This document shows, in pieces, positions 32,469 to 44,800 of a DNA stretch of 64,000 nt. Under the pieces are notes generated by a model. The model was not told the DNA's origin, searched no databases, and saw only the letters and a program-made list of their open reading frames with translations. The DNA lies in assembly GCA_009801085.1 (NCBI GenBank), contig VNWV01000002.1, positions 2,666,001 through 2,730,000 on the forward strand. The letters run 5' to 3'. Made by a program: the position numbers and the translations under genes. Within the stretch, counting starts at the first letter, position 1. Each line of letters opens with the position of its first letter. The DNA is from Lasiodiplodia sp. COLG20 (lineage: Eukaryota > Ascomycota > Dothideomycetes > Botryosphaeriales > Botryosphaeriaceae).

Positions 32469-34958
32469 TCAGTACCTGTATGCAATATTGCGTGGCTCCC
32501 CGCCGTACTCCTGTCTGTCCATGGGGCCCTCGATAATTTCCGGCTCATCCACATACCGACGCGCCGGGTGCGTCGGAGCGTACGCGTACCGACGTTCATC
32601 AAATCCATCTCCTTCGTGCACGACACTGACAGCCCGATATCCGGGAGGTAGAGCCTCCACTCTGCGAGCGTAGCCCCCGCTTGGCGCAACACTGCCATGT
32701 CGAGACATATATTCGGCAGGGACTTCCCGCCGAACAGCGTCCGGCCGGACGCTGTAAGCTCGGGCGATGTATTCGCCTCGCGGAGGCGGCGGCATCTCCT
32801 CGTAACGAGCAGGCAGATGCCTCTCCAGAGGCTCCTGTGCCGGAACCAGTTCTTCTCTCAGGGGCTCTCCCGGACGCATTGAGTATTCCCGCTGTCGATA
32901 CGGACGGTGCGGTTCTACAATCTCAAGCTCCGGCTGGTCAACATATCTGCGCGGCTGCGGTGGTAGCATTCTTTGCGATGATTCATCCTCCTCATAGGGC
33001 TCCACGCGTGCAACCGGACGCATGGTGGGTTCACGAGTCCGTGCACGTTCATAAAGCACTTCTTCGCCAGCACGTCGTGGAGCTGGCGCCACCGAGGCCC
33101 TCCTGTCTACCATGGCTGGTTCCGCATAGTACCTGTTGCCATATTGATCCATGACGACACGTCTTGGAACAGGCGGAGGAGCCATGATGGCCGGAGAACG
33201 AATCCTCTGGTAGGGCTCCATGGCATACGGCGGAGAAAGCGACCTTTCCGAGCGGATGTACCGAGTTGCCCCAGGCCGAACAGATCCTTCCCGGAACACC
33301 GGGGTGGCATGTCCGTCAAAATAAGCATGTGATACAGCGCGCACAGATTCATACGGACCCGGCTGCGGAGGTGAGTATGGCCGTCTTGCATGTTGGATGC
33401 TAGCCATCCTCCTCAAGTCCTGATCGTCCCTCTCAGCCCGCCGATATGCTATCCGCGACGGAACCCGAACGACTTCCGGCTCAAGCTCATATCGAGGGGT
33501 TGGTGCGGGCTGCTCGTATTCCATGTAATAGACGGGATGATGCGCGTCCCTGGGCGACACGATCTCGACATCGTCGTGCAGAGCGCGCGTGGTCCTACGT
33601 CTTGCGTCTTGGGCGGGTTCTGCCAGGCCAGCGAGCGGGGGTGGGGAGACCGGTTCTTCCTTGATGTATGGTTCCGGAGAATCAGCAACACGCTTGTTGT
33701 TCGACACTCGCCTTTGCTTCTCAGCCTTCTCAGCCTCCTTGGCTTCCCTGCGACGCTTCCGCGAATTGTTCTGTTGACGGGGCGCTGCGGGACTCTGTCG
33801 GCCTGAACGGGGTGAGTTCTCGTTTCGATTCCCATTGCCCTTCCCGCGGGAACCATTTTTGGGGGAGGAGTTTGCGCTCGTTGCGAGTGACTGAGCAACG
33901 GGGCCTCGAGCCGCATCCAAACCAGGTACTTTGGCAAACGTCAGCGGTGAAACGCGGGCTGGCTGGGGAGCCACTGGTGTCTGAATATGGTTCGTAATGA
34001 CAGGCACTGTTGGGGAGGGAAGCGAACCATGGGTGCTGTTATTTTGACCTGGAACGGGGCCATGGGGAGGAGGTGGAGGAGCGGTAGTGGTGAAGGCTTC
34101 AGCGCCTGGCGGCTCGTAGTCGGACTCGTCTCCATCCTCAATCAACTCCATGTCGTCGTGCAGCTCCATCTGAGAAAGAGTCTGGGCATCTGTCTCGGCA
34201 TTACCATTCAGCGGCGCCGCCGCTGCAGCCTTGCTGCTTGACGATACACCTGCCACCTCCACGGCACTCGTTGTTCCCGAGCTGTCATGGTCGCTAGAAG
34301 ACCAGCTGTTCGCCTGGCTTGAGTAGTACGAGTTTTCATCGAAGGAATCACTGGTCGGGCTATTGGAATTAGTCTCTGAACGTAAGCCAGATACCGGTTG
34401 AGCAATCGCCAGGGCTTTGGTCAACACGTCTGAAACGTCAAGCGGCTCAGCATCAACACCGCCATCTCTGTCGCGAGATTGAACGCGCTTCTGATCCACC
34501 TGATCCTTGAGCGCGCGCTCGATTCTCTGCCGCTTGAGCTGGATCTCGGCGCGCACAAGATCATCAGATTTTGTCAGAAGCACCGGATCAATCCCGGACG
34601 AGGACGGCTTCAGGACTGGTGGGCGCTGGGAGCTCTGAGGTCGAGCGAAAGATGTAGAAGGGGTAGAGTTGTAGGAGCTGGTGCTGTGCGGCGTGTGCGT
34701 ATAGGTATGCGGGGCGGCGCCATTCAGGGCGGCGTTGGATGGTGGGCGAGCAGTAGATGATGGCCGGCCATGGGGCTGCGGAAGCAGTTTGTCTAGAGCA
34801 TGGTCAGGGAGCCTGAGCCGCGGGTGCTTGCCCGCAAGCACCTCATCTCGCAACTGCAGCAGCTGCTGGTAGAAGTCTGCGAGGCGGCGCGTCTCCAGGT
34901 CGGGATGCTGGTCATCGCCGTTGGCCTGCACGGGCAGTGCTGGCACAGCGGAAGCCAT
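32469..34958 (-). CDS. Large disordered protein, Tyr/Arg-rich C-terminal half
   Basis: Single exon, 829 aa from the ATG at 34958. The frame extends to 35039, but the codon there is GTG. The only structured part seems to be residues ~20-60 (LADFYQQLLQLRDEVLAG), a predicted helix. The middle is Ser/Pro/Asn-rich with a basic patch (SRKRRREAKEAEKAEKQRR), a good nuclear-localisation candidate. The C-terminal ~320 aa are rich in Arg, Tyr, Pro and Glu, with repeated RRYVDEPE/RRYVDQPE-like units, the composition expected of a protein that forms condensates or binds RNA. I do not recognise a named family. It shares a 750-bp divergent promoter with the pyrimidine nucleotidase gene. Confidence 0.75.
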   Translation of the reverse strand: MASAVPALPVQANGDDQHPDLETRRLADFYQQLLQLRDEVLAGKHPRLRLPDHALDKLLPQPHGRPSSTARPPSNAALNGAAPHTYTHTPHSTSSYNSTPSTSFARPQSSQRPPVLKPSSSGIDPVLLTKSDDLVRAEIQLKRQRIERALKDQVDQKRVQSRDRDGGVDAEPLDVSDVLTKALAIAQPVSGLRSETNSNSPTSDSFDENSYYSSQANSWSSSDHDSSGTTSAVEVAGVSSSSKAAAAAPLNGNAETDAQTLSQMELHDDMELIEDGDESDYEPPGAEAFTTTAPPPPPHGPVPGQNNSTHGSLPSPTVPVITNHIQTPVAPQPARVSPLTFAKVPGLDAARGPVAQSLATSANSSPKNGSRGKGNGNRNENSPRSGRQSPAAPRQQNNSRKRRREAKEAEKAEKQRRVSNNKRVADSPEPYIKEEPVSPPPLAGLAEPAQDARRRTTRALHDDVEIVSPRDAHHPVYYMEYEQPAPTPRYELEPEVVRVPSRIAYRRAERDDQDLRRMASIQHARRPYSPPQPGPYESVRAVSHAYFDGHATPVFREGSVRPGATRYIRSERSLSPPYAMEPYQRIRSPAIMAPPPVPRRVVMDQYGNRYYAEPAMVDRRASVAPAPRRAGEEVLYERARTREPTMRPVARVEPYEEDESSQRMLPPQPRRYVDQPELEIVEPHRPYRQREYSMRPGEPLREELVPAQEPLERHLPARYEEMPPPPRGEYIARAYSVRPDAVRREVPAEYMSRHGSVAPSGGYARRVEALPPGYRAVSVVHEGDGFDERRYAYAPTHPARRYVDEPEIIEGPMDRQEYGGEPRNIAYRY

Positions 34959-35710
34959 GTCAGTGACTCGGTGGATGCACGCGCAGATGCGACTGGTGCA
35001 AGCGATGCACAAGCGCGAGGGATCGATGGTAATGTTCACGGTGCCGCGTGGCAGCCGGTGGAGTTTTGTAGGGCGAGGAACGGAGGTGTCGACCGCGCCG
35101 AATCGAAATACTTATTGGTCCGCCCGGCCGCCTTGCCATTTCCGAGCACCCAACAGTGCCAGTGCTGTCTCCGACTGTCAACCTTTTCAGGTCTCGGTGT
35201 ACTTTCGCAATAGTGGTCTACGGGAATACCACACTGCTGATTGCCCTGGCCCCACTTAGAGCTGCTCTTCACCAGAATTGTCGGCCTCGCAGCGCTGCCA
35301 AGCTTCACAGGGCTGCCTCAGCACTATCGAGTTACCCGCAGCATTTTCCCGTCCTGGGCCGTCTAGCAAATTGAACATCTTCCGAGTACGACAACAAATG
35401 TGTGATATCCATACAGCAACAGCATCTGGGAGCAAGGGCAATTACCCGGCGCTCACAAAGCTGGCGTAGAATATTCTGCCGGAGGCGGTGCCGAAGCGCC
35501 GAGGGCCTTAAGCATGATTCATGAGCGGCTCCTGCTGGTGACTCCTTCTTGACACCGCCCAACAAACGTGCTGTGGAAAGGCATATGGTCTCGCTCTTCG
35601 CTCGGCCGCAGTTATTTCTTCGCTGCCAACCTTGCCCCACGCTTCTTGCCTCCCGGCACTCCGGCGTACGTCACGCGTTCCAGAGCCCCAGGGCATTCAC
35701 TGCCGCAACA
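34959..35710. promoter_or_regulatory. Divergent promoter region (disordered protein / nucleotidase)
   Basis: 752 bp between the starts of two oppositely oriented genes. No specific operator is recognised. A bidirectional promoter is inferred from geometry only. Confidence 0.4.
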
Positions 35711-36647
35711 ATGGCCCAAGTTTCAAGCAAACCCGTGTTCTTCTTCGACATCGACAACTGTGTATGTCCCGTCCCGTGACCTCGTATCTCGGATGACTGC
35801 TTACCCCTGCAGCTTTACTCCAAAAGTAGGCTTCCTATTACGGCAACTCGTAGGAATGTAGGGTTAACAGCTGCTCGCTGCAGACACACGCGTCGCCAAC
35901 ATGATGTCCGATCTTATCGGTGCGTTACCCGATCAATTCCCGAGTGGGCATTCTACTCACAATCACGCAGACAAGTACTTCCAGGCCCATTTGTCCCTCA
36001 CTCAAGAAGAGGCCAACACCTTGCATATGAAGTACTACAAGGATTACGGTCTTGCTATCGAGGGTCTTGTCCGTCATCACAAGGTCGACCCCCTCGAGTA
36101 CAACAGCAAAGTCGACGACGCTCTTCCCCTTGAACAGGCCATCAAGCCGAATCCCCAGCTACGGAAAATGCTGGAAGACATCGATCGGGATCAGGTCCGG
36201 CTCTGGCTCTTCACTAACGCCTACGTCAACCACGGCAAGAGGGTTGTGAAGCTTCTTGAAATCGACGACTTGTTCGAAGGAATCACTTACTGCGACTACG
36301 GCGCAGAGAGGTTCTTGTGCAAACCGCACACGGACATGTTCCGGAAGGCCATGGAAGAAGCAGGTGTCGAGAGGGCAGACGATTGTTACTTCGTTGGTGC
36401 GTGCCTCGGATATCCCAATCTCATGTTGAGCTCATCTAAGTGAAATTAACCAGACGACTCCGCCTCCAACGTACGCGCAGCTCAGGAGCTTGGCTGGACC
36501 GCCGTGCACTTCGTCGAATCCACAGAGTCGGCACCAGCTCAGCAGGCATCACAGTACCAGATCCATGATCTCGAGGAGCTCCGCACCATCTTTCCGCAGT
36601 TCTTCACGACGCCCCCCAATGACCCACCTCTCAAGTCGATCCCGTAG
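35711..36647 (+). CDS. Pyrimidine 5'-nucleotidase, HAD superfamily (SDT1/PHM8-like)
   Basis: Five exons: 35711-35761, 35813-35825 (only 13 nt), 35884-35919, 35971-36396, 36454-36647; 239 aa. All four HAD motifs are complete: I, DIDNC-LYS (nucleophile D13, D15) split across exons 1 and 2; II, LWLFTNAY (T115); III, CKPHTDMF (K151); IV, VDDSASN (D176, D177). The N22/T23/R24 step joins exons 2 and 3. This is the SDT1/PHM8 subfamily, which dephosphorylates UMP, CMP or lysophosphatidate in yeast. Predicted to be cytosolic, in pyrimidine salvage or ribose recovery. Without the 13-nt exon the motif-I loop would be lost and the frame broken, so the model is well constrained. Confidence 0.9.
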
Positions 36648-36934
36648 GCCGATCTTCGCGCAGTATTTTTAGTAAGTTCGCTTGGGTGCGGAGAGTAATC
36701 AAACCCCGGGCGTAGAACAACTGGGTGATTGCATAAGCGCGCTTCATTACGCTTAACGGTCATATTTCCGGCTCAGGCCGGTCATCTACATTGTCTTATC
36801 TTTTTCTAGAATCTCAACTGGATTGCAGCAAAGTTGGCCATGGTAGAGTCGGAATAATAGTATTATTTAGATCCGGTGGATGATGGGGGTAGAACTGAGC
36901 TATCGTAGAGCGTCCGCAGGTTCCCCGGTGTAGG

Positions 36935-37723
36935 TCATGCTGCTTCAGCCGGGGCATCTTCGCTATTCTGAGTTGTCTCTTGGCCTGTCTTCTGTTCGTC
37001 TTTGCAGTCGTCATCGCGTTTCAGCGCGCGCCCGTACTCTTTCCACAGATGCTTGACAGATTTTCCGAAGAGGTCCTTCCAAAACGTATCTTCGCAATAC
37101 TCTTTCCTCCTTAGGGCCTCATTGATAGCCATCACGCTACCGTGGCCGTAGGTCTTTTCCAAATGATCCAGGAAATAGCCAGTGTGCTGGTAGCCGGCGT
37201 CCCAGTCCCCGTCAGCTTCTTGCTTCCAGTGCGGGGGCACGAAGCCACTCCTCAAGCGCACGTAGTCCGCAATGCCCTCAATCAAGCCACCCGGCGCCGT
37301 TCCCAGGCCGTTCCACTGCCAACAATGCACCATCTCGTGCCGTAGAACACCCAGCATCTCCTCCTTTCTCCGGTCCTTGGCTATGTGCGAAATGTAGTCA
37401 AGCGAGAAGTGGATTTCCTTGTGATCGCTGTCTATGTCCTTTCCTGTAGTGTATGCAACGCCACCCATGGAGCGCAGGATGAGGGTGATGGAGCGGACAG
37501 GCGGAATGTCGGCGTGCGGCGAGTATAGCAGCTGCAACACGCTGGAGACGGCTTCTTCGAGGACCTGTGAGGCATCCAGGTGGGCGAGGAAAGACCTGGT
37601 GCCCTCGTGCGAGAGGTCGCGCACCTCCAGGCGCAGCAGAGGCTTGCGCTTCGGCACGGGCTTCTTCGCCTCGGGAGTAGGGACGGGCGTCATGGTCTGG
37701 AAGTAGACGGGAGGGAGAGGCAT
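36935..37723 (-). CDS. Plant basic secretory protein (BSP)-type metallopeptidase
   Basis: Single exon, 262 aa, ATG at 37723. Residues 72-210 match the BSP-family pattern: LRHEMVHCWQWNG with the zinc-binding HExxH (H129, E130, H133), then GLIEGIADYVRLRSG, which supplies the conserved downstream E-G-x-AD-x-x-R element, and the DAGYQHTGYFLDHLE helix. In this family the motif resembles gluzincin/metzincin zinc peptidases. Despite the family name, no signal peptide is visible; the N-terminus is Pro/Lys-rich, so the enzyme may be intracellular or non-classically exported. The C-terminal 35 aa are acidic and disordered. Substrate unknown. Confidence 0.85.
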   Translation of the reverse strand: MPLPPVYFQTMTPVPTPEAKKPVPKRKPLLRLEVRDLSHEGTRSFLAHLDASQVLEEAVSSVLQLLYSPHADIPPVRSITLILRSMGGVAYTTGKDIDSDHKEIHFSLDYISHIAKDRRKEEMLGVLRHEMVHCWQWNGLGTAPGGLIEGIADYVRLRSGFVPPHWKQEADGDWDAGYQHTGYFLDHLEKTYGHGSVMAINEALRRKEYCEDTFWKDLFGKSVKHLWKEYGRALKRDDDCKDEQKTGQETTQNSEDAPAEAA

Positions 37724-38238
37724 GGCTCACGGTAGCGCGGTGCGGTACCTGCTGGATATAGTGCGCTCGGGTGGCCCCAGGTGGCGGGACGTTGGCAACG
37801 GCGGCGCTGATATACGCAAGGGCACGTCGAGTCAGGCAGGGACGTGGGGAGCGTGGGAGCAAGGGACGAGGTTGGTGCCAGGCTGCCGTCAGGCCGTGAA
37901 GCTGCGCGCGCCACACAAGTCGTGGCCGCACGCCGGAGACGCCAGAGCGTCCTATCCGTGCCAAGAACGTGAGAGATGGACAGGCTCGCCGATGAGCAAT
38001 ACGAACTCCGAGCAGTGCTCCAGGCCCGTGGCGCGGCATCCGCGAAGGGACACCGGGGGTCTAATCGTCCGCGCAAGCACGTCCATCGGTGCGCGCAGAG
38101 GCCCTGGGTTGGGCGAGGGTAGCTCGGAGTGGGGCGGGATCAAGGCGCTGCCCCAGCAGCAGTCGGCTGGTCGCCGCTTTTCCCAAACAACTCTCAGCGT
38201 CAACAGAACACCATCCCACCGCCTGCGCCAACGCCACC
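37724..38238. promoter_or_regulatory. Divergent promoter region (BSP peptidase / STU1)
   Basis: 515 bp of GC-rich DNA between two opposite starts. No defined element recognised; promoter role is by position only. Confidence 0.4.
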
Positions 38239-41200
38239 ATGGAGGAACAGGCAGCGAGCCTTTTGGCTACGCTGAAGAAGCCTTCAGCTCCGATCGACCA
38301 GAAATTGACGCAATTCAACACCCTCAAGAGCAGCATCAAGCATCTTCGCGTTCCCCAGGAGTGCACGACGGACATCTTCGAATGCGTGCGCCTTGCCATC
38401 GCGGCCCAAACCTCGTCGACCCTTGTGTCCACCGGCTTCTCGACCCTTGGCCACCTTGTCAAGCGCCTTAGCCTGCAGAGCCAGACACAGATTGTCACGC
38501 AGCAGTCCAACCAGCTGCTGTCCGTCCTCCTTGACCGGTTGGGCGACGCGCGCGAGAGCCACCGCAATGCCGCCTCGCAGGCGCTGTCTGACATCTGGCC
38601 CTACAACCATGCCGGCGTCGAGGGCATAGTCCGCGAGGGCGCTTTGGGCGGCACAAACTCGCGCGCAAAAGAAATCGCCATGCAATGGGTCGTCAAGGTC
38701 AGTCAGCAATCAGGCGCGCGCGCGCGCGAGTCCCCTCTGTTGTGGTGTTACAAACAGACTGACCCCGCATAGATGCACGCTAGCGACAACCTCCCGTTCA
38801 AGAGCTTCGTTCCATATTTGGTGGCAAACCTGGAAGATTCCGATGGCATGGTCAGAGAGACTGCGAAATCTGCCGTCGTGGAATTGTTCAAGTGCGTCGG
38901 CGCGCGGACAGGTTGCACAAGAAAACTTGCTGACACGAATATGCAGGAACGCGCCTGATCACGCGAAGAACGATCTGAAGAAAAAGATGAACACTCACAA
39001 CGTGCGGAAGACGATCGCAAATTACATCATATCCAACCTCGGTCTTCCAGGAGCTACCGACGCGGATGCCAAGCCACCTCTTGTATCGCTCCCCACAATG
39101 CCCATCCTGCCGTCAGAATCTGCTCCTGTCGACAGTTCTAGTGCGGACTCACGGCCGCCGCCGACGGAGACGATTTCTATGGAGCCCATGTATGTGTACG
39201 GCCATAGAGAGTTGGAAGATATCTTCAGAGACATGCACCAGCATTTCGAGGGAAGGGAGTCGGAGCACAACTGGCTACCTAGAGAAAAGGCTGTTTTGAA
39301 GATTCGTCGTATGCTCAAGGGAAACGCGCCAACAGAGCACGAGTCCGTGTTCGTCGCGGGAGTTTTGAGCCTGCGGGATGGCATTCTGAAGGTCTGCAAT
39401 TCGCTGAGAACCACTCACGCCTCCAATGGTTGCCAGCTGGTGCAGGAACTCGCACGGACGATTGGCCCTGCTATTGACCCCATGGTCGAGATCATGCTGC
39501 AAAACTTCATCAAGATGAGCGCCAATACCAAGAACATCGCTGCGCAGAATGGCAATGCGACGGTTGACACCATTTTTGCGCACGCTTCGTACACGAACAG
39601 AATGATGCAACACGTTGGATTTGCTGTCGCCGACAAGAACGTTCAGCCGCGGATGTTCTCAGCGGGCTGGTTGAAGACATTGCTTCAGAAGAACGCTTCA
39701 CACAAGTCCCACTTCGAGCATGCCGGAGGCCTAGATTCTGCAGTCAACATCATCAAGAAGGGTCTTGTAGATGCCAACCCGAAGGTCCGCGAAACCTTCA
39801 GGGCAACTTACTGGGCTTTCTCTAAGATGTGGCCTGACAAGGCTGAGGCTATTATGGAGACCCTGGATGCGAAGGCGCAATCATTGCTCCAGAAGGACCC
39901 GAACAACCCCAATGCTCCTGCCGGCTCAACCGCCGGTAAGGGTACGGTCTCGAAGCTCAAATCACAAGCCTCTCGGTCTTCTTTGAAGGACACCATCGCA
40001 GCGCAGAGGAAAGCTGCTCTCGCGGCACGGAAAATGCCAGAGCGCCCAAGCTCCGCGCAAGCTAACCTTTCCCCGGCCAAGCCTGGTGCCGCAGACCGCC
40101 CTGCCGGCTCTCTCTCAAAGTCTGTGCACGGACGTCCCCCGTCTGCAATGTCGACATCCAGGAATACCCCAAGTGAGAAGTCTTCCTCTGCCAGCGGAGG
40201 TGGCAGCTTGATGTCAAAGCCCGTTCGTCGGCCTAGAATGGCACCTCGACCCCAGACTGCAGACCCGTATGCTTCAAGGAACAGGAATGTCGAGCGTGCA
40301 GAGACCCCGTCTATGACACCGGCTGGTAGCCCTGACAAAGGAACGACCAAGAAGGCCAGCACTTTGAAGGGTAGACCTCGCGCGCCGTCTAACAAAAACA
40401 GCCCCATCCCCAGCCCGCCAAGGCCGAAGTCTCGTTTGGAAGCTATGCACCAAAAGTCTCCAAGCCTGGACAGCGTGACTGCGAGCCCGTCAAAGGCAGA
40501 GGATCTAACGATGGTCATGCCATACAGGCAGCGTCCTTCGCTAGACCACGCCATGACGGACGGTAGATTTGGTCAGAACGATGATGACAGCTTCACGATG
40601 GTAATCCCTAAAGTCAATTTCTCTCGATCTGAAAACCAAAGATTCTCCCCACACGCAAGCCCATCCAAGATCCCCTCACCACGGCCGCTTTCCTTGTCAG
40701 CAAGCCTTGGCATAAGTTCTCCAGAACTCCGCGCCCTAACGCAGAACAAGAACCAGAAGTCGAAGTCGCCTGAACGTGCCTCAATCAATGACGCTATTTC
40801 TACCGAAGAGGTCAAGGTTTACGAAGATCCTTTTGCCAGCGAATCTCAGAAACCATCCAGCGATGAGAAGCCAGTCCTGGAAGAGCTGCCTGTTAATGAG
40901 CAGAACCGTGACCGCCGTGTGAGCAGCGGGACCCCTGAGGGCGAGCGCATTGAAGAAGGCCAAAAGTCGAACGGCACTGAGGAGTCTGCCCAAGACAAGC
41001 CAGAGGTTCTTCGCACTCGCCGACTCCTGACTAGTGGTATTGAGCGCATCCGAGCCAAGACACTTGATGCCCACGGGTTCCGTCGTCTCCAAGATGTTGT
41101 TAAGGGAGACCTTGACATTTGGGGTGAGCACGACCAGCGTTTTGGGGATCTTCTGATGGCTCTGCTTGAATACCTGGAGGCGCCGATTGATACGAAGACC

Positions 41201-41806
41201 CCGAATGTCAAGGCCCAGAACTTGAAGACCCAAGTCCTCGGCACGATCCGGGCCATGCTGGTCCTCCACCGCAAGAAGTCGAGCCCGTACTACGCCCGTG
41301 CTCTCTGCTCCATCCTTGCTTCTCGTGCCCAGTGGGATACCGCCAGTCACATTACCACTGATATCGAGAAGACGGCTGAGGAAATTGTGAAGTACGGCCA
41401 TCCTTCTGATCTCATCACGGGCATCCTTGAATTCCTTGACTCCTCGAACACTCCTACTTCCCCTGCCTCTGCCGTATCTTCGGACCAGAGCCGCCCGGCC
41501 TCCGCATCCCCCTCTCCACGTACCGTCACTCTTTCTCTCCAGACCCTCTCCAGCCTGCTGCAGGTATCTTCCGCCAAGAGCGTACCAGTCTCTGAAGCGC
41601 AGGCTCAGCAGCTGGGACGTCTGGCTGTGAAATTCCTAGGCAGTCTCGACCCGGACGTGCGCAGAGCCGACATGGACTTCTGCGTCCAGCTACACGAGCG
41701 CCTTGGGGGTGAACAGGACGGCGGCTTTTGGAAAGCCGTGAGCGGCGCTGACAAGGGCCATCTGAACCTGATCACGTACTATCTCGCGAGGCGCAGCAAG
41801 GCATAA
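38239..41806 (+). CDS. STU1: CLASP-family microtubule-associated protein STU1
   Basis: Three exons: 38239-38697, 38773-38891, 38947-41806; 1145 aa. The N-terminal ~200 aa form TOG-type HEAT repeats (FSTLGHLVKRLSLQSQTQI; LLSVLLDRLGDARESHRNAA; FVPYLVANLEDSDGMVRETA). The CLASP_N domain follows (about residues 265-500), starting near ELEDIFRDMHQHFEGRESEHNW with the AVLKIRRMLKG helix. A ~400-aa Ser/Pro/Arg/Lys-rich linker with SxxP-type motifs is the expected microtubule-binding region, and a C-terminal helical domain (about 880-1145) completes the CLASP layout. STU1 stabilises spindle and kinetochore microtubules and is essential in yeast. The intron 1 donor is GTCAGT. Length is normal for filamentous fungi. 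Confidence 0.92.
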
Positions 41807-44800
41807 CAAGAGTCAAAACCAAAGAAAAAAAAATTGAAAACACAACGACCGTGGATGGGTTTTATTCCTTTAATCTAGATACCCGCTAGGGAGCACGGAT
41901 GGTTGAAGAGCGGAAAACGCGCAGATTGATGAAGGAGGGGGGCGTTCATTGGCGTGTCTGAAAGAAGCGTTGAGCATGCAGCATGGACAAAAGCGTTCCA
42001 TTCGTCCAGCGAAAGTAAAGAAGAAGCGAAATAAAAGTTTCGGCGCTGGTGGCAGGGATTCGGTGACGACATTTTGCGGGCTGGCGGTCTTCAACTCATA
42101 CACACCATTGACGGCAGATCTTTCCTTATCACTCTTGGTCATTCTTTACTGAGCTGCTGCAGCACACGAGCGGGCTGGTGGTTGCGGTTGCTCCTTTGGC
42201 ATTCTTCTCTTTTCGGCCATATTGCTGGTTTTTCCTTTGTCTCTTTGGCTTCTTAGTATACCATACCACCTTCCTTACCTTTCCTGCTTTGTTCTTTGGC
42301 TCTATAGGGTGAGGCTTGTTGAGGGCGTTTCTGGACTAATATACCTAGCTTCCATGGTTCTTGGTTGTTGAACCTTTTTTTTCTTCTTACGCTTCCTGTT
42401 TATTTTTCTTTTCGTGTCTCGAGTCTGTAGGGAGTATAGTCCTTTTTAATTCCACGACCTTTGATTTCTTTTGGCAATGACTTCCTGGTTCCCTTTTAGG
42501 CTCTGATGAGGGTTGTCAAGTGAGGCAGAGATTGCTGACGCTTCTTATTTTTTATTCCGGCATTTGATAGACGCCTAGTAGCATGAAATTCCCGGTTTGG
42601 GAAGAGGCAAATTGGGATCCGAAAGAAACCGTTCCAATTTTGGCCTCCCAATGGCTCAGGAGGAGGGGGCGGCTTTTGCTTTTTCAACTAGTATGTACAG
42701 TCCCCTCTCACAGCCGATGGCTAGCGTGGATTTGGTTTTTGCTCATGTCATGGGTTGAATTCCACATTCTCGTCCGGTTGATTATTTTTCTAAGGCAGAG
42801 CTGAGGCATAGTTACACTATGTTTTAGAGCGCTGCTATTCTTCGCGCTAGCCATCGGCTGCAGCACCCCTCTATATTCTTCGGCTTCTGTTCTGGTTATT
42901 GAGCTACGGTCAACGGTACAGCTGAGCCATGGTTTTGGGTGACAGTGCCTGCGGGAACAAAAAAGGGTCAAGAGAAATTGCGATCTTGCCAATAGATGAT
43001 GGGAAATCATGACGACAAGGACATGCCTAATTTCGATTCGCACGCACAGCGTCAATCACGTAAGCAAAAAGGAAGAGAAGGACGAGGAACCGCCAAGATC
43101 GCGAAAGGCAATACAGATCATGTAAGTGGCCGGGTTTCATGACGAACACAAGTCAGTAAGACACGTTGCTTACATGCTGCAGCGATTCAGGCCCTCGGCA
43201 CGTGGATGAAGGGAGGGGTAAATGTCACGGGCGGGTTCCGGCAGATGGCGGACGAGGTGCGGTTGCAAGAAGGGTGGGGTGTGTGTATCCGTCAGGAAAC
43301 GCCACCAGGGGGGTGATGCTGCCAGCACGGCATTTCGCTGCCCCCTACCCTCCCGCGCCGCGTGCGTGCATGCATGGCAGTGTTTGTGTGCCTGGGTGAA
43401 CAATAGTGGCGGCTTGTTATAGGGGTCCTCGAAACCGAATTGGGAAAGAGGGTGGAACGGCCAGGTTGCTTGGTTGGGTGGGGAAGCGGAGGTCCCTCTG
43501 GGATGTCCGTTCGTGGTGAACGGGGGGTATAAATTTAATGAATTGCTTGTTTCCTAAGCTTTGTTTTCGTTCTTTCCAATGCTGCGGTGACCAGGGAGTG
43601 CTGCTTGCGCGCATGAAGAAGGGTAAGCGACCCTCGACGCAACGGTAAATGACGCGCAGGAAACGGGAAGAGTCAAGCAGCAGGAACGGCGCGGGATCTG
43701 AAGTGCGGGAGACGCAGGGGCAGGCGTTCGGGAGGAAGTGGTGGGTGGTCATCATTCGTGGAAATAAGAGAATGTTTTGGTATGAAGTGTGGTGGACTCC
43801 GTCATTGAATGGCCAGGACGAAGAATTCTTCGAGGAGGTCTCATGCATGCGGGCTGGTCGTACGTGCCTGTCTCTTGCTGCAGCGTGGCAGCGGCGTATG
43901 CAGCATCGGGATGATGCAGGTAGTGAGTGACGTTTAAGAGGGATTACGGTACCGGCGACGAGAACACATGTCTAGCCTATTCGGTGCGACGGTGGCTGAG
44001 AAATGACTGGCCGGGTAAAAGACGAGTGCTATCGGGAAGGAGAATAGGTACTACTCTCGATGGTTTGAAAGAGCGGGAAATGGCGTGCTGCAGCGCTCTG
44101 CTAGGCTTCGCTATCGTGCCCTGGGCCGCATTCATGCAGGCACCGATTGGCAGCTGAGGATCGGTATTGGTCTGTTCTGCAACCCCGGCACCACCCCCTT
44201 CTGAAGCAACGATTCAAGGGCACTGATAGCGGTTAATCTTTTTTTGGGTTTTTGAAATACCAAACGGACGCCCCCTTTACACGGATTCACGGCAACGATC
44301 GCCAGTCTCGCTGAGATGTTTCACGAAACAATGATGCTATAAGTAGGACTCGGAACGTCACCATTTGCGAGCCAATGCCCGAGGCAGCAAAGTGCGGGGA
44401 CAGGAGTTGGGAAGGGGCCATGGCAACGAGGCGACGCCGAAACGACCCCAGCGGTTAATATCCGAAGTTGCGAGCGACAGGCGAGTGTGGCTGACCCCGA
44501 GGGTGCGTACGCCTCTCCCGCCCTGGCGTTTGCCCAAGCCCATTACTCTCCCTTCGATGCCAGGGCACCTTGCAGCGGCGGAATTGATGAAGGTGAGCTT
44601 ATTCCGCCCTGGCGCTGAAAGAGAGCCGGAGCGTCCGCAGTCCGTCGGAACAAAAGCCGGGTCTGCATTGAAACACATGCCGTCGGCTCCCGCTTGCACT
44701 CGACGACCGACAGGGTAGTCGGCATGTGCCATGAGCGCTCGGGCTAGCGAGACGGCTCGCACGGTGGAACAGATCTGCTTCTACAGCGGTTGCGGGAGCG

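Noticed and set aside
34959..35039. N-terminal extension of the disordered protein to 35039
   Set aside because: The codon there is GTG, not ATG. The ATG at 34958 is the first credible start.
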